From contig CAZRWW010000015.1 of assembly GCA_964603725.1 (NCBI GenBank), positions 1 through 64,000 of the forward strand: a stretch of DNA of 64,000 nt. Direction: 5' to 3'. The position numbers and the translations under genes are program-made. The notes beneath the pieces are model-generated. The model was given only the letters and a program-made list of their open reading frames with translations, made no database searches and was not told the DNA's origin. This document shows, in pieces, positions 1 through 8,519 of this stretch; position 1 is the first letter of the stretch; each line of letters opens with the position of its first letter. This DNA is from CAZDKK01 sp964603725 (GTDB taxonomy: Bacteria > Eisenbacteria > RBG-16-71-46 > CAIMUX01 > WJJG01).

Positions 1-716
1 CGCCGTCCCTGCCAGCCGCGCTTGTAGCGCGCGTGCAGGTAGCCCGTGTAGAAGAGCCAGATGATCCAGGAACCGACCTCCTTGGGATCCCAGCTCCAGA
101 AGCTGCCCCACGCGTTGTAGGCCCAGATGGCCCCCGCGAAGAGCGCGCCCAGCGTGAAGAGCGGATAGCCGATCGAGATGGCGGTGCGATTGAGATCGTC
201 GAGACGCGCCAACTCCTGGGGCGTCGTGTCGGGCTTGCGCTCCTTGATGAGATAGTAGATCGCAAGACCGCAGGAGACCGCGAAGGCGCCCTCGGCCACG
301 GCCGCCATCGAGACGTGGATGTGCAGCCAGTAGCTCTGCAGCGCGGGCACGAGCTGCTGGTTGATCTTCTTGGGCAGGAGCGAGGCGATCGCCATCGTGG
401 CGATGACGACCGGCGTGACGTACGAGCCCAGCGCGAAGCGGCGCGTCCTGGCCACCAGCCAGGCCAGGCAGACCGCGGCCATCCAGGACATGACGCTGGC
501 GTACTCGTGCATCGAGACGAGCGGGATGTGTCCAGAGAGCGACCAGCGGATGCCCAAGGCGATGAGCTGCAGCAGTGAGCCCGCGAGCAGGCCCCCGACA
601 CCGATCCAGCCCCAGAGCGCGCGGCCTGATCCGCTGCGGATCAAGAACGAGGCGAAGGCCAGGACGTAGACCGCGAAGGCCGCGGTGAAGAAGCCGACAT
701 CGAGCGTTCCCGTCAC
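1..716 (-). CDS. ccsA: Cytochrome c biogenesis protein CcsA/ResC, C-terminus cut by window edge
   Basis: This is the membrane heme-handling subunit of system II cytochrome c maturation, which passes heme to apocytochromes outside the membrane together with ResB. I translated it directly from the minus strand. Hydrophobic segments run throughout, and near the cut end there is the tryptophan-rich WWD signature (WGSFWSWDPKEVGSW) that defines this family. The start is GTG at 716, which overlaps the TGA of resB (713-715) in a GTGA arrangement, so the two are translationally coupled. About 238 residues are visible; the protein continues past base 1. Family assignment is firm; the start is a sensible choice because no ATG lies near in frame. 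Confidence 0.9.
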   Translation of the reverse strand, partial: MTGTLDVGFFTAAFAVYVLAFASFLIRSGSGRALWGWIGVGGLLAGSLLQLIALGIRWSLSGHIPLVSMHEYASVMSWMAAVCLAWLVARTRRFALGSYVTPVVIATMAIASLLPKKINQQLVPALQSYWLHIHVSMAAVAEGAFAVSCGLAIYYLIKERKPDTTPQELARLDDLNRTAISIGYPLFTLGALFAGAIWAYNAWGSFWSWDPKEVGSWIIWLFYTGYLHARYKRGWQGR

Positions 717-2410
717 GATTCCCTCACGCTGTGGTGGGATGGCTCCCGGGTCTTCCTGCCAGCGCCGTTGCGCGCGGCCGCCTCGTCTGGGGTGGCGCCG
801 GCGCGGCCCGGATGCTCCGGCAGCGGCCAGCGCGCGGGACGTCCGTCGCGGGGCGGCCACCGGCGGAGCAGCAGTCCCGCCAGCCCCGTCGTGGCCGCTT
901 CCCAGGCCCCCGCCGCGAGCGCGGGGTCGCGGAGAGTAGCACCGGCGTGCACCAGCGCGAGTTCCCACGGCGCCGCGGCGTCGCCCGTGGCCCGGACGCG
1001 CAGCCAGAGGCGCTCATGCCTGAGCAGGAAGGAGAGCATGATCCCAAGGGTCATCACCAGAAAGCCCGCCCACACCCAGGCCGCGCCGGGATGCGTGGCG
1101 ATCTCGAGCCCGGTCTGGAGGAACGGGTCGTAGTCAACGAAGCGCACCGGCAGACCCGGGCCGGAGCCGACCGGCATCTCGGGGTGGAAGAGAAAGTACC
1201 AGCTCGTGCCGGCTGGTTGCTGATCCTCGAAGAAGCGCACGCGCACCGCCGGATTGCGCGGTTCCATCGAACCGAGGCGGAAGGTCCCGGCCTCCACGCG
1301 AAAGTCGGCCAGGAAGGTGTCGATCTCGGCCGCGTACGGCGTGCCGGCCAGTTCGACCCGGTCCCCGGGGCGGAGCACGACCGTCACGGGATTGCCGAAG
1401 TCGCGGCGCGTGGCGTCGTGCGGGCGCGGCATCATCGCGTCGGGGGTCTGGGCCGAATCCCCCCCCTGGCTCGCGTGCGCCGCCGCCTGCTCCCTCGCCC
1501 CACCCGCGGCGGACATGTCATACACGAGCGTGGCCGCGCGCACGCGGACCGGGTCGGCGCGGTAGCTCGACTGGTACACGCTGCGCCCGCGGTAGCGCAA
1601 CGGCTCGTTGACCTCGATCTCGGCCGAGCGCAGCACCTTCCCGTCGCGGATCAGCCGCACGCTGGAGACGTAGTCGGCGATCTGCCCGGCGGGCGTGGTC
1701 TCGATGCGGAAGTCGGTCACCTCGAGGTGGGCATCCGTGCCGGGAATCCAGGCGGAGTCGCCCGCGCTGAGCCAGACGGTGCCCGAGGTGCCCGTGGACG
1801 CCATCACCAGTCCGCCGATGACGAGCAGCAGGAACCCCACGTGCGAGAGCACCGAGCCCAGCCGGGCGATGCCGAAGCGGCTGCCCGCGACGAACCACGC
1901 CCCGGCCTGCTCCCCGCGGCGCACGGCGAACCACCGGCGGCGCAGGAAGTCCGCTGCCGCTTGCGGATCGACTTCGTGAGCCGTGCGCCAGACCAGCGCC
2001 CGCGGGCCGTCGAAGCCGCCGGTCAGCGGGTCGGCGATCGTGAGGGCTTGCCGCCAGTGCCCGCGCCAGCGCTTGATGACGCACGCGAAGAGGCTGAGCG
2101 ACAGCAGCGCCAGCAGAGTGCGAAAGAGCAGGCAGCGGAAGGGGTGCTCGGGGACGACGTTGATCAGGAGCCAGATCAGCGGCTCGCCCGTCCGGTCCGG
2201 GTAGCGCAGGCGAGCCATCTCGCCGCGGAAGGGAATCTGGTCGCCGACGATGATGCCCAGGATGCTGGCCAGGGCCAGGGCGATGATCACGAAAAGAGCG
2301 AAGCTCGTGTCGCTGAGCAGCTCATAGACGGCGCCGATCGGGTTCTTGGGAGCCGGCGAGCTCGGGCGCCGGGGACCCGCCCCGGTCTTGGGTTGTGAAT
2401 CGGGCGCCAT
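713..2410 (-). CDS. resB: ResB-like cytochrome c biogenesis protein
   Basis: This is the partner of CcsA/ResC in system II cytochrome c maturation. It keeps apocytochrome thiols available and forms the heme ligation complex at the outer face of the membrane. The protein has about 565 residues, with hydrophobic segments near residues 35-55 and 90-110, another after residue 180 (LSHVGFLLLVIGGLVMAS), a large extracytoplasmic region, and a last segment (WVWAGFLVMTLGIMLSFLL) before a cytoplasmic tail. This is the ResB/Ccs1 topology. The start is ATG 2410 because AGGAGG at 2424-2429 stands upstream; an in-frame ATG at 2479 is less likely. The stop overlaps the ccsA start. Confidence 0.88.
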   Translation of the reverse strand: MAPDSQPKTGAGPRRPSSPAPKNPIGAVYELLSDTSFALFVIIALALASILGIIVGDQIPFRGEMARLRYPDRTGEPLIWLLINVVPEHPFRCLLFRTLLALLSLSLFACVIKRWRGHWRQALTIADPLTGGFDGPRALVWRTAHEVDPQAAADFLRRRWFAVRRGEQAGAWFVAGSRFGIARLGSVLSHVGFLLLVIGGLVMASTGTSGTVWLSAGDSAWIPGTDAHLEVTDFRIETTPAGQIADYVSSVRLIRDGKVLRSAEIEVNEPLRYRGRSVYQSSYRADPVRVRAATLVYDMSAAGGAREQAAAHASQGGDSAQTPDAMMPRPHDATRRDFGNPVTVVLRPGDRVELAGTPYAAEIDTFLADFRVEAGTFRLGSMEPRNPAVRVRFFEDQQPAGTSWYFLFHPEMPVGSGPGLPVRFVDYDPFLQTGLEIATHPGAAWVWAGFLVMTLGIMLSFLLRHERLWLRVRATGDAAAPWELALVHAGATLRDPALAAGAWEAATTGLAGLLLRRWPPRDGRPARWPLPEHPGRAGATPDEAAARNGAGRKTREPSHHSVRES

Positions 2411-2576
2411 CGAGTGCGCGGAGCCTCCTGTCTGGACACAGCCGGTCTTCGACCAAGACGCCCGAGAGAGCGGCGCCATGTGGCTGAACCATACAGAACG
2501 CTCCAGGGTCCCGCATCTGGAAACCCGGCCCGAACACCGGCGATGCCCGCCGAGGCGGCGCGGACCTTGCCGCTCC

Positions 2577-2939
2577 CTAGTCCCTCAGCGCGTGGCGAGG
2601 CGGCACGGTCGGCCCCACGTAGAAGAGGAAGTCCTTCCCCTCCAGGAACTCGCGCGCGCCGGTGCATTCCTTGCGCAGGTGTTCGAGGAGCTGGGCCTCC
2701 TCATCCTCGGTCAAGCGGCGCACCAGGCCGGCCTGCCGCAGCTCGCCGAGGGCGGCCTGAACGTCCATCGCCTGGTCGGGCTCCAGACCGAACTGGCTCA
2801 GGTCGCTCAGGCTGATGAAGCCGATCCCGCGGACCGGGTAGTCGTTTACTTGGCAGTTCTGGTTCGTGATTCGCCAGAAGCGGTCGTAGAGGTTGCGGTA
2901 CATCTGCTGGGCCACATCCGTACGTTCCAAGACCGGCAT
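2577..2939 (-). CDS. Conserved-looking small protein of unknown function (120 aa)
   Basis: I do not recognise this protein. It is soluble and acidic, with no signal peptide or membrane segment. Residues about 40-85 look alpha-helical and resemble a small winged-helix or sensor fold (LSDLSQFGLEPDQAMDVQAA, then RQAGLVRRLTEDEEAQLL). The C-terminal part is richer in aromatic residues (FLFYVGPTVPPRH). The start ATG 2939 has AGGAGG about six bases upstream, which is strong support for a real gene. It lies between resB and a MauE-like thioredoxin fusion in one minus-strand series, so a link to cytochrome c or thiol redox is possible but only by position. Confidence 0.7.
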   Translation of the reverse strand: MPVLERTDVAQQMYRNLYDRFWRITNQNCQVNDYPVRGIGFISLSDLSQFGLEPDQAMDVQAALGELRQAGLVRRLTEDEEAQLLEHLRKECTGAREFLEGKDFLFYVGPTVPPRHALRD

Positions 2940-3055
2940 AGTCCCTCCTGATCCCGTCCGGGATGGTTGCGCGGCACAACCCATTACAAACCAGTGAGTT
3001 GTCATCTCGACGCCGCGCCGCGCGCTACGGCCGGGAGCCTTCAGGCTCAGCCGGC

Positions 3056-4033
3056 TCATCCTTCGTGGGCCTCGCGCGCCACTGGAGGGTGCAAGGGGCG
3101 TGCCAGCTCGATCACCTCGGCGGCCGAGGGGATCCGGCCCCACCAGACCCGCTGGATCACGCCGTCGCGCAGCAAGAAAGTTGCCGGCAGCGCCCGGTAG
3201 TACTGCCGCAGGGCGCGCGGGGTCTGGTAGGCGACCGGAAAGTTGGGGAGATGGCGCAAGCGCCAGGCCTGGGCATCGTTCGCGACGCCGGGGTGAGCGG
3301 CCACGACCCGCAGGTCCTCCGCCTGGGCGGCCGCTTCCTTGAGCGCCGGAACGCCGGCGTCGCAGGCGGGGCAATCGGGCCCGACGAGAGCCACCAGCAC
3401 CCAGCCCTCGTCGAGCGGGAAACGCAGGCCGCTCAGGGCCAGGTCGGACAGGTCGTCGCCGGGTTTGAGGCCCACCACGATGCTGTCGATCGGCAGGGCG
3501 CGCCCGAACACCGTGAGCACGCCCGCGGCCAGGATGAGCGGCGCGGCGATGAGCCAGCGCCGGGCCGGCACGCGCACACCGCCGGCCAGCCAACGGCCGA
3601 AGGGCCGCTCGCGCGCCGGTGAGCGCAGGAGCCACAGGGCGAGCAGCGAAGCGAGGATCACGATCACGTCCTCGATGATCACGGCCTGTGGCCCGCGCTC
3701 GACGAGACGGCCGAAGCAGCCGCAGCCTTCGGTGTTGCCCATGCTCCAGGCCAGCGCCGTCACCACGATGAAGACCAGCATCATGAGGATGGTCCCGCAG
3801 AAGACGAGGCGGGGCCAGATGAACACGAGGAAGCCGGTCGCGGCCAGCAGCTCGACCGCGATGAAGAAGTAGGCGATGAAGGGCGACCAGGACGGCGGCG
3901 TGACGCCGTGCGCGGTGATCTGCTCGGCGAAGAGCGCGGGATCGCCGGCCTTGCTGAAGGCCGCCACCGCCAGGATGCCGGCCACGAGCAGGCCAAGCAG
4001 ATAGGCCGCGGGAATCCTGTGCTTGAACCGCAT
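3056..4033 (-). CDS. MauE/DoxX-like membrane protein fused to a thioredoxin-like domain
   Basis: The first half (residues about 1-170) has four or five hydrophobic helices of the MauE/DoxX type, with AYLLGLLVAGILAVAAFSKAG at the start and a NTEGCGCFG loop typical of MauE relatives. The second half (about 200-325) is a thioredoxin-like domain with LVGPDCPAC as the likely CxxC active site and LPATFLLRDG as the cis-proline region. Such fusions supply or relay electrons for disulfide exchange outside the cytoplasm. It sits 42 bases downstream of another exported thioredoxin-like gene and upstream of ResB/ResC, which fits a role in apocytochrome thiol reduction. The substrate is inferred. Confidence 0.8.
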   Translation of the reverse strand: MRFKHRIPAAYLLGLLVAGILAVAAFSKAGDPALFAEQITAHGVTPPSWSPFIAYFFIAVELLAATGFLVFIWPRLVFCGTILMMLVFIVVTALAWSMGNTEGCGCFGRLVERGPQAVIIEDVIVILASLLALWLLRSPARERPFGRWLAGGVRVPARRWLIAAPLILAAGVLTVFGRALPIDSIVVGLKPGDDLSDLALSGLRFPLDEGWVLVALVGPDCPACDAGVPALKEAAAQAEDLRVVAAHPGVANDAQAWRLRHLPNFPVAYQTPRALRQYYRALPATFLLRDGVIQRVWWGRIPSAAEVIELARPLHPPVAREAHEG

Positions 4034-4075
4034 GCGCGTTCGCCTTGTCGTCTTTTCGCCCGTTGCGCGCGACGC

Positions 4076-5221
4076 CTAGCGGCCGGACGCTCCGGCCAGG
4101 ATCTGCACCAGGTTGGCCTCGATGCTCCCGCGCGGCTCTTCCTCGATGCGGCCGATCTCCTCGCCGTCGATGCGCACGACAAACGTCGGAGTGGCGTAGC
4201 CGGCGCCGCAGGCGTCGATCCAATCCGCGGGCTCGGCGCCGTCTTCGCTCACGGCGATCGGCCTGAGCTGCAGGTGGGGATTGTTCGCGTGATCGATCGT
4301 GCTGATCAAGGCCGGGAGGTGCTTCTTGCAGACCTGGCACCAGGTGCCGAAGAAGGCCACGATCTCGACGTCCGCGGCGATCCCCGCCAGCCTGGCCACC
4401 ATGGCCGGGTCGGGCCGATAGGCCGCGGCGCCTCGCGCGTAGACCGGTTGCCGGTTGAAGAGCACCTGCACCGAGACCTCGCCCACCAGCGGCGCCGCCG
4501 GCTCGATCGTGTAGTCGAGGTCGGTCGTGCCGAAGGTGATGCGGCCGTCGCCATGCGTGGTGAAGGAGGCGACCCAAGCGCCGGCCGCGGGGTCGATCCG
4601 ACGCGGGCGCCCATCTTCGCCCAGGACGGAAGCAGCCGGGAAGGTGTGCACATCCCCGGTGCTCAGCGTGAGCACCAGCGCCTCCGGCCAGGGCGGCGCG
4701 ATCAGCAGAAGGTGCTGGTAGTCGGCGCTGTCGAAGACTTCTCCGCGAGAGGGGGATTCGTCGGAGTCGTCGCCGGCGGCGGGCGATGAAGGCTGGCCCG
4801 GTCGGGCTTCCGAGCCGGGCGACTGGGCGCGCTGGGCCTGGGCGCCGGATGACTGGCTGCCGGATGACCGGCTGCCGGATGACTGGCTGCCGGATGACTG
4901 GCTGCCTGTGGCGGGGCGCCGGGTGGCCTGCAGCTCGGCGTTCTCGATCCAGTAGGGGGCCTCTACCCGGGCGCCGTTCGCGGCCTGACCGCCCGGGGGC
5001 GTGGCCGCCACGCCGGCCCGCGCCGGCTGGGCGCCGGCGGGCGAGAGGGAGGCAAGCCCAAGGACAAACAGGATAACTGTATACGCTTTATTGAGTTGCG
5101 ATTCTCGGGGGTGAGCTGGAAGCCCCCCCGAGCCGCGGGCCGCCCGGGCGCCCGCAGCCGTGCGCCGCCCGACCCCCAGCGCCAGTTGAACCGTTCTGTG
5201 TCTTCCGGACGCCGGGGGCAT
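4076..5221 (-). CDS. Exported thioredoxin-like protein with low-complexity Ser/Gly/Gln linker
   Basis: The C-terminal 140 residues form a thioredoxin fold with FFGTWCQVCKKH as the active site and a cis-Pro region near YATPTFVVRIDGEEIG, as in TlpA/ResA-like reductases. A hydrophobic segment (VILFVLGLASLSPAGA) precedes the mature part and looks like a signal peptide. A linker of GSQSSG repeats follows, from a 15-base tandem repeat. The start is uncertain. ATG 5221 has AGGAG five bases upstream but puts about 50 residues before the hydrophobic segment, and there is no ATG, GTG or TTG closer to the signal peptide. It heads the minus-strand redox and cytochrome c series. Confidence 0.72.
   Translation of the reverse strand: MPPASGRHRTVQLALGVGRRTAAGARAARGSGGLPAHPRESQLNKAYTVILFVLGLASLSPAGAQPARAGVAATPPGGQAANGARVEAPYWIENAELQATRRPATGSQSSGSQSSGSRSSGSQSSGAQAQRAQSPGSEARPGQPSSPAAGDDSDESPSRGEVFDSADYQHLLLIAPPWPEALVLTLSTGDVHTFPAASVLGEDGRPRRIDPAAGAWVASFTTHGDGRITFGTTDLDYTIEPAAPLVGEVSVQVLFNRQPVYARGAAAYRPDPAMVARLAGIAADVEIVAFFGTWCQVCKKHLPALISTIDHANNPHLQLRPIAVSEDGAEPADWIDACGAGYATPTFVVRIDGEEIGRIEEEPRGSIEANLVQILAGASGR
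4844..4903. repeat. 15-bp tandem repeat, four units, inside the thioredoxin-like gene
   Basis: Four 15-base units (gccggatgactggct, one unit with a single change) stand head to tail and encode the Ser-Gly-rich linker of the exported thioredoxin-like protein. Length variation here would change only linker length because the unit is a multiple of three. Confidence 0.9.
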
Positions 5222-5531
5222 CGGCTCTCCTGCTCTGCTGGCGACCCCACGAAAGTCAGCTCGCCGGTAGGACCTGGGCCCGGCCGCGATGCGGCGCGCC
5301 TGTCGTACCCCTTTGGCGTGGGGTGCCGGCGGGTGCCGTTTCGACAAGGAACCCCATCCCGAAACCATCGGTTCCGGCGCGCGAATCCTCCAGCCCTTGC
5401 CGCCCGGGGCGCGGAGAACGCGCCAGAAATGGCGCGATCTGCCGATCCATCGGGACGAGGCTGTCCAGGGGAGCAGCCGGACGGTCGCCGGGCGGCCAAG
5501 GTGAAGAAGCCTAGCAAACTCGGGCTTCGCA

Positions 5532-5600
5532 CCCAAGTCGATAACGGCACAAGTCGATGACGGCGCAGGTCGATGACGGCGCAAGCCGATCACTGGGCAT
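5532..5600. repeat. 16-bp degenerate tandem repeat, four units
   Basis: Units starting at 5532, 5548, 5564 and 5580 share the pattern cacaagtcgatgacgg with a few changes each. The last unit runs into a 24-base sequence that is copied at 5641-5664. The array lies about 80-150 bases upstream of the cyclase-like start codon, so it could be a repeated binding site or plain slippage. Confidence 0.8.
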
Positions 5601-5664
5601 GTCGCTCGCGGGTCGCGTCGGTCGCTGCTCAGGCTGGTCGCGGCGCAAGCCGATCACTGGGCAT
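5577..5664. repeat. 24-bp direct repeat, two copies 40 bases apart
   Basis: Bases 5577-5600 and 5641-5664 are identical over 24 positions (begins cggcgcaagccgatcac). The second copy ends only 18 bases before the start codon of the cyclase-like gene, next to its ribosome binding site at about 5668-5674. Confidence 0.85.
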
Positions 5665-5682
5665 CCCGGGAGGGATGCAGGT

Positions 5683-6609
5683 ATGACGGTCCTGACCATC
5701 CGCCCACTGCGCATTCGCGCAGCCGCAACGCTCCTCAAGCAAGGCGTCCTCGATTCGATCCTGCAGACCACCTGCCGCATGTTGGCGGAAGCCGCCACCT
5801 GCCAGGCCGGTGAGTTCAGCGGGCGCGAAGGGCGCGATCCCGTGATCCTGTGGACGAAGTTCGGCAAGGGAGAAGCCTCGCAGCTGCGGGCCTGCCGAAC
5901 GGCCTGGGACATCGTGCAGCGCCTGGCGCGCCAGGAGACGCGACTGGCGCGGGAATACGGGGTGGCCCTGTGCCCCCACATCGGCATCGCATCGGATGGG
6001 CGCGACGGCACCGTCGGCCAGGGCGACGGCCGGGTGGTCGACCGTGCCCAGGTGCTGAGGCAGGCGAATCGGCTCTACGGGACAACCATCCTGGTCGACG
6101 GCGTGGTGGCCGCGGGAGCGGAACGGCGGATGGCGCTGCGCGAGGTCGATCGCCCCGGGATGCGCGGCCACTCGCTGCTGCGCGGGCCGGAGGCGGCGGC
6201 GATCGCCGGCGTCACGAACGCGCAACTCGGCGCCTTCGCGCCCGCGCCGGGCGGCATCCACGAGCTGTTGGGGCCGCAGGCGGTGGTTCCGGTCGGACGT
6301 CGCAGCGCCGCGGTCGCTTTCGGCGGGGCGCTGGAGCTCTATCACGCGGGCGACTGGTCCCAGGCCGCGGTGGTCTTCGCGCTCCTGGCGGGCGGGACGC
6401 GGCCCGATCCGCTGGCCGCGTTCTATCTGCGCAAGTGCCGGCAGCACGAGGAGGAGGCCCGGCGTCTCGCGCTGGCGCTCGCGACGGAATCGTCCGTCGC
6501 CGGGGCCCCGTCCGCGGCGTCCGGCGGTTCTGGCGCGCGCTCCGGCGGTGTGCTGCCCTCGGCCATCGGGGGCGAGCAGCCGCAGGGTCCCGGTCCGCGC
6601 GAGGGCTGA
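5683..6609 (+). CDS. Degenerate class III adenylate/guanylate cyclase-like protein
   Basis: The order of segments follows the catalytic domain of class III nucleotide cyclases: an N-terminal strand (MTVLTIRPLRI, where active enzymes have a DIxGF metal site), a middle HIGIASDGRDGTVGQGDG stretch matching the GI.tG..vvG..G region, NRLYGTTILVDG, and a tail (ALELYHAGDWSQAAVVFALL) typical of cyclases with a TPR-like C-terminus. The metal-binding aspartates at the first strand are not visible, so catalysis is doubtful and a nucleotide-sensing or scaffold role is possible. There is no membrane or sensor domain. The start ATG 5683 has GGGAGGG about eight bases upstream. The last 40 residues are low complexity. 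Confidence 0.65.
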   Translation: MTVLTIRPLRIRAAATLLKQGVLDSILQTTCRMLAEAATCQAGEFSGREGRDPVILWTKFGKGEASQLRACRTAWDIVQRLARQETRLAREYGVALCPHIGIASDGRDGTVGQGDGRVVDRAQVLRQANRLYGTTILVDGVVAAGAERRMALREVDRPGMRGHSLLRGPEAAAIAGVTNAQLGAFAPAPGGIHELLGPQAVVPVGRRSAAVAFGGALELYHAGDWSQAAVVFALLAGGTRPDPLAAFYLRKCRQHEEEARRLALALATESSVAGAPSAASGGSGARSGGVLPSAIGGEQPQGPGPREG

Positions 6610-7097
6610 TCCTGCGACTGCGCCTCGCGCGCTACATCCTCTGCAAGCACCCCCACGAAATGCGATCCATGGCCGTCGCTCCGCAACCGATCGGCACGCC
6701 CCGATCAGGTCACATCTGCGATCGGGGGGGAGAATGGGTTGCATGGTGAGGGCTCGCGCACGGCGAGGTCTTCGGCCGGGGGCTCGCAGACAATGTGTCA
6801 AGGTGGCCCTCCGAGTGACTCGCAGTGTGGCGCACTCATTGATCACCAGAGCACTCATTGAGCACCAGAGCATTCATTGAGCACCAGAGGTGGGATTCCA
6901 TCCGGGTTCCAAGGCGGGATATTCCGCTCCTGACCGCCCGCGGGTGGAACTCGCCGTCACGCGAGGAGTTCTGCTAGCATATCCGCGCGTGTCGGGGCCG
7001 GCAGTTGGCGATCGGTGCGCGCCCCGGCAGGCGGCCCTTCCGCGGCATCCGATAGGCGCGGGAGCATGAAGAAGAATCGCGCAGAGGAGAAGCGACG
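6610..7097. other. Intergenic region with a 19-bp triple repeat
   Basis: This 488-base gap lies between the cyclase-like gene and the DinB-like gene. It is less GC-rich than its surroundings around 6780-6900 and carries a three-unit tandem repeat (6832-6888). I see no credible protein gene and no clear terminator. Confidence 0.6.
6832..6888. repeat. 19-bp tandem repeat, three units
   Basis: Three adjacent copies of gcactcattgagcaccaga (6832-6850, 6851-6869, 6870-6888) differ at one position each in the first and third units. It lies about 200 bases upstream of the DinB-like start codon. Confidence 0.92.
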
Positions 7098-7625
7098 ATG
7101 AACTGGACGACATTGCTCAAGGGGGCCATCGAGTACAACTACGCGGTGGCTGACGGTCTCATGAAGCTCATCGACGACAAGCAACTGACTTGGAAGCCCG
7201 CGACGGGCAGCAACTGGATGACGACTGGCCAACTCCTGAGGCACATGACGGACGCGTGCGGCGCCGGCTGCAAGGGCTTCGTCACCGGCGACTGGGGGTT
7301 CCCGGCCGGAGTCGATCCGAGCAAGCTGCCGCCCGAGGAGATGATCCCGCCGGCTGAGAAGCTGCCCGCGGTCGAGACGGTGGCCCAGGCCCGCAAGCTG
7401 CTCGCCGAGGACAAGGCGCTGGCGCTCAGGATGGTCGACCAAGCCGGCGAGCACGAGCTCGACACGAAGATCGCCACGGCGCCGTGGGACACCATGCAGA
7501 TGCCTCTGGGGCAGCGGCTGCTACAGATGGTGACTCATCTCGAGACGCACAAGGCGCAGCTCTTCTACTACCTGAAGCTACAGGGCCGGCCGGTCAATAC
7601 CGGGCATCTGTGGGGCGCGAGCTAG
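7098..7625 (+). CDS. DinB/YfiT-like four-helix protein
   Basis: This 175-residue soluble protein resembles the DinB/YfiT superfamily of metal-binding four-helix bundles, which include thiol-transfer enzymes and damage-inducible proteins. The pattern includes an early helix ending in LMKLIDDKQLTWKP, a SNWMTTGQLLRHMTDACG segment carrying the first histidine, and a late THLETHKAQLFYYLKLQG segment carrying two more. Those three positions are where the family places its metal-binding histidines. The start ATG 7098 is preceded by AGAGGAGAA. It stands alone, converging with the enoyl-CoA hydratase gene. The reaction is not known. Confidence 0.8.
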   Translation: MNWTTLLKGAIEYNYAVADGLMKLIDDKQLTWKPATGSNWMTTGQLLRHMTDACGAGCKGFVTGDWGFPAGVDPSKLPPEEMIPPAEKLPAVETVAQARKLLAEDKALALRMVDQAGEHELDTKIATAPWDTMQMPLGQRLLQMVTHLETHKAQLFYYLKLQGRPVNTGHLWGAS

Positions 7626-7717
7626 ACAGCGTGGCTCTGCCCTGAGTCTGTGCACCGGTATACCGCCTCTCGCGACCACGTAGGACCGGCCGCCAGGACG
7701 CGCCCTCTGCGGCCCGC

Positions 7718-8482
7718 CTACCTGCGGATCTCGATCGAGCGCAGCCTGGCCCGCGTGGCCTGCGAGTACCAGATCTCGAGGAACTCGTCCAGCGAGGGGC
7801 CCTCGAGCCGGCGCATGGTCTCGGCCACGGATCCCCGCAGCAGCCTCTTCAGGCTCGCGAAGGCGGCCGCATCCCGCCCGGCGAGCGCGCGGGCTTCCTC
7901 GACGGCCGCGGCCACGAGCCCACTCGGAGCGACGATCCGATCGATCAACCCGATCGCGAGGGCCTCCTCAGGCGGATACATGGTTCCGTCGCCGAGCACC
8001 CGTTCCGCCGGGCGCGCGCCAACGCAGGCCTTCAGCATCTCGACGCTGCCGGCGAAGACGGTCGAGCCGAAGGTGATCTCGTTCAATCCGATCTTGCCCG
8101 AATCGGCGGCCATCAACCGCCGGTCGCAGGAGAGCGCCAGCATGCACCCAGCCGCGATGGCGTGCCCGTTGATCGCGGCGACGACCGGCTTCGGGAAAGC
8201 ATAGAGCGTCGTGTACAGGTCGGTGAAGGCGATCAGGAACTGGCGGAAGTCCTCGCGCGGGAGCGGGTAGAGCTCGGGCACATCCAGGCCGAAGGAGAAG
8301 AACTTGCCGTGCCCGGTGAGTACGACCGCGTGAACTTGAGGATCCGCGCGCAGGTCGGTCACCGCGGAGCGCAACTCGCCCAAGACCTCGACATTGATCG
8401 CGTTGACCTTGCCGCGGTCCAGCGTCAGACGAGCGACGCCGTCCCCGAGGGCCACATCCAGGTGGGCGAACAGAGGGGGCAT
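7718..8482 (-). CDS. Enoyl-CoA hydratase/isomerase family protein
   Basis: This is a crotonase-fold protein of 254 residues, the usual family length, acting on an acyl-CoA thioester. The first oxyanion-hole segment is GHGKFFSFGLDVPEL and the second is AAINGHAIAAGCMLALSCD, followed by the LNEITFGSTVFAG segment where hydratases place a catalytic glutamate. The C-terminal helix carries the usual KRLLRGS region. The start ATG 8482 has GGAGG five bases upstream. The specific substrate cannot be told from sequence; beta-oxidation hydratase or isomerase is most likely. The next minus-strand gene upstream starts 38 bases away and seems functionally unrelated. Confidence 0.88.
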   Translation of the reverse strand: MPPLFAHLDVALGDGVARLTLDRGKVNAINVEVLGELRSAVTDLRADPQVHAVVLTGHGKFFSFGLDVPELYPLPREDFRQFLIAFTDLYTTLYAFPKPVVAAINGHAIAAGCMLALSCDRRLMAADSGKIGLNEITFGSTVFAGSVEMLKACVGARPAERVLGDGTMYPPEEALAIGLIDRIVAPSGLVAAAVEEARALAGRDAAAFASLKRLLRGSVAETMRRLEGPSLDEFLEIWYSQATRARLRSIEIRR

Positions 8483-8519
8483 CCGGGCCTCCGTGCGCCG
8501 GCAGGCCGCCAGCCGCGCG

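Larger units (their letters stand above)
5222..5682. other. Intergenic region with repeats between divergent genes
   Basis: This 461-base gap separates the minus-strand thioredoxin-like gene from the plus-strand cyclase-like gene. Reading frames are open across parts of it, but none has a convincing start or recognisable protein. The right half holds 16-bp tandem repeats and a 24-bp direct repeat, described separately. Promoters for both neighbours must lie here; I see no clear sigma70 pair. Confidence 0.6.

Noticed and set aside
731..2398. Plus-strand open frame of 555 codons opposite resB
   Set aside because: It has antisense-type composition and no motif; resB on the other strand has clear membrane topology and a ribosome site.
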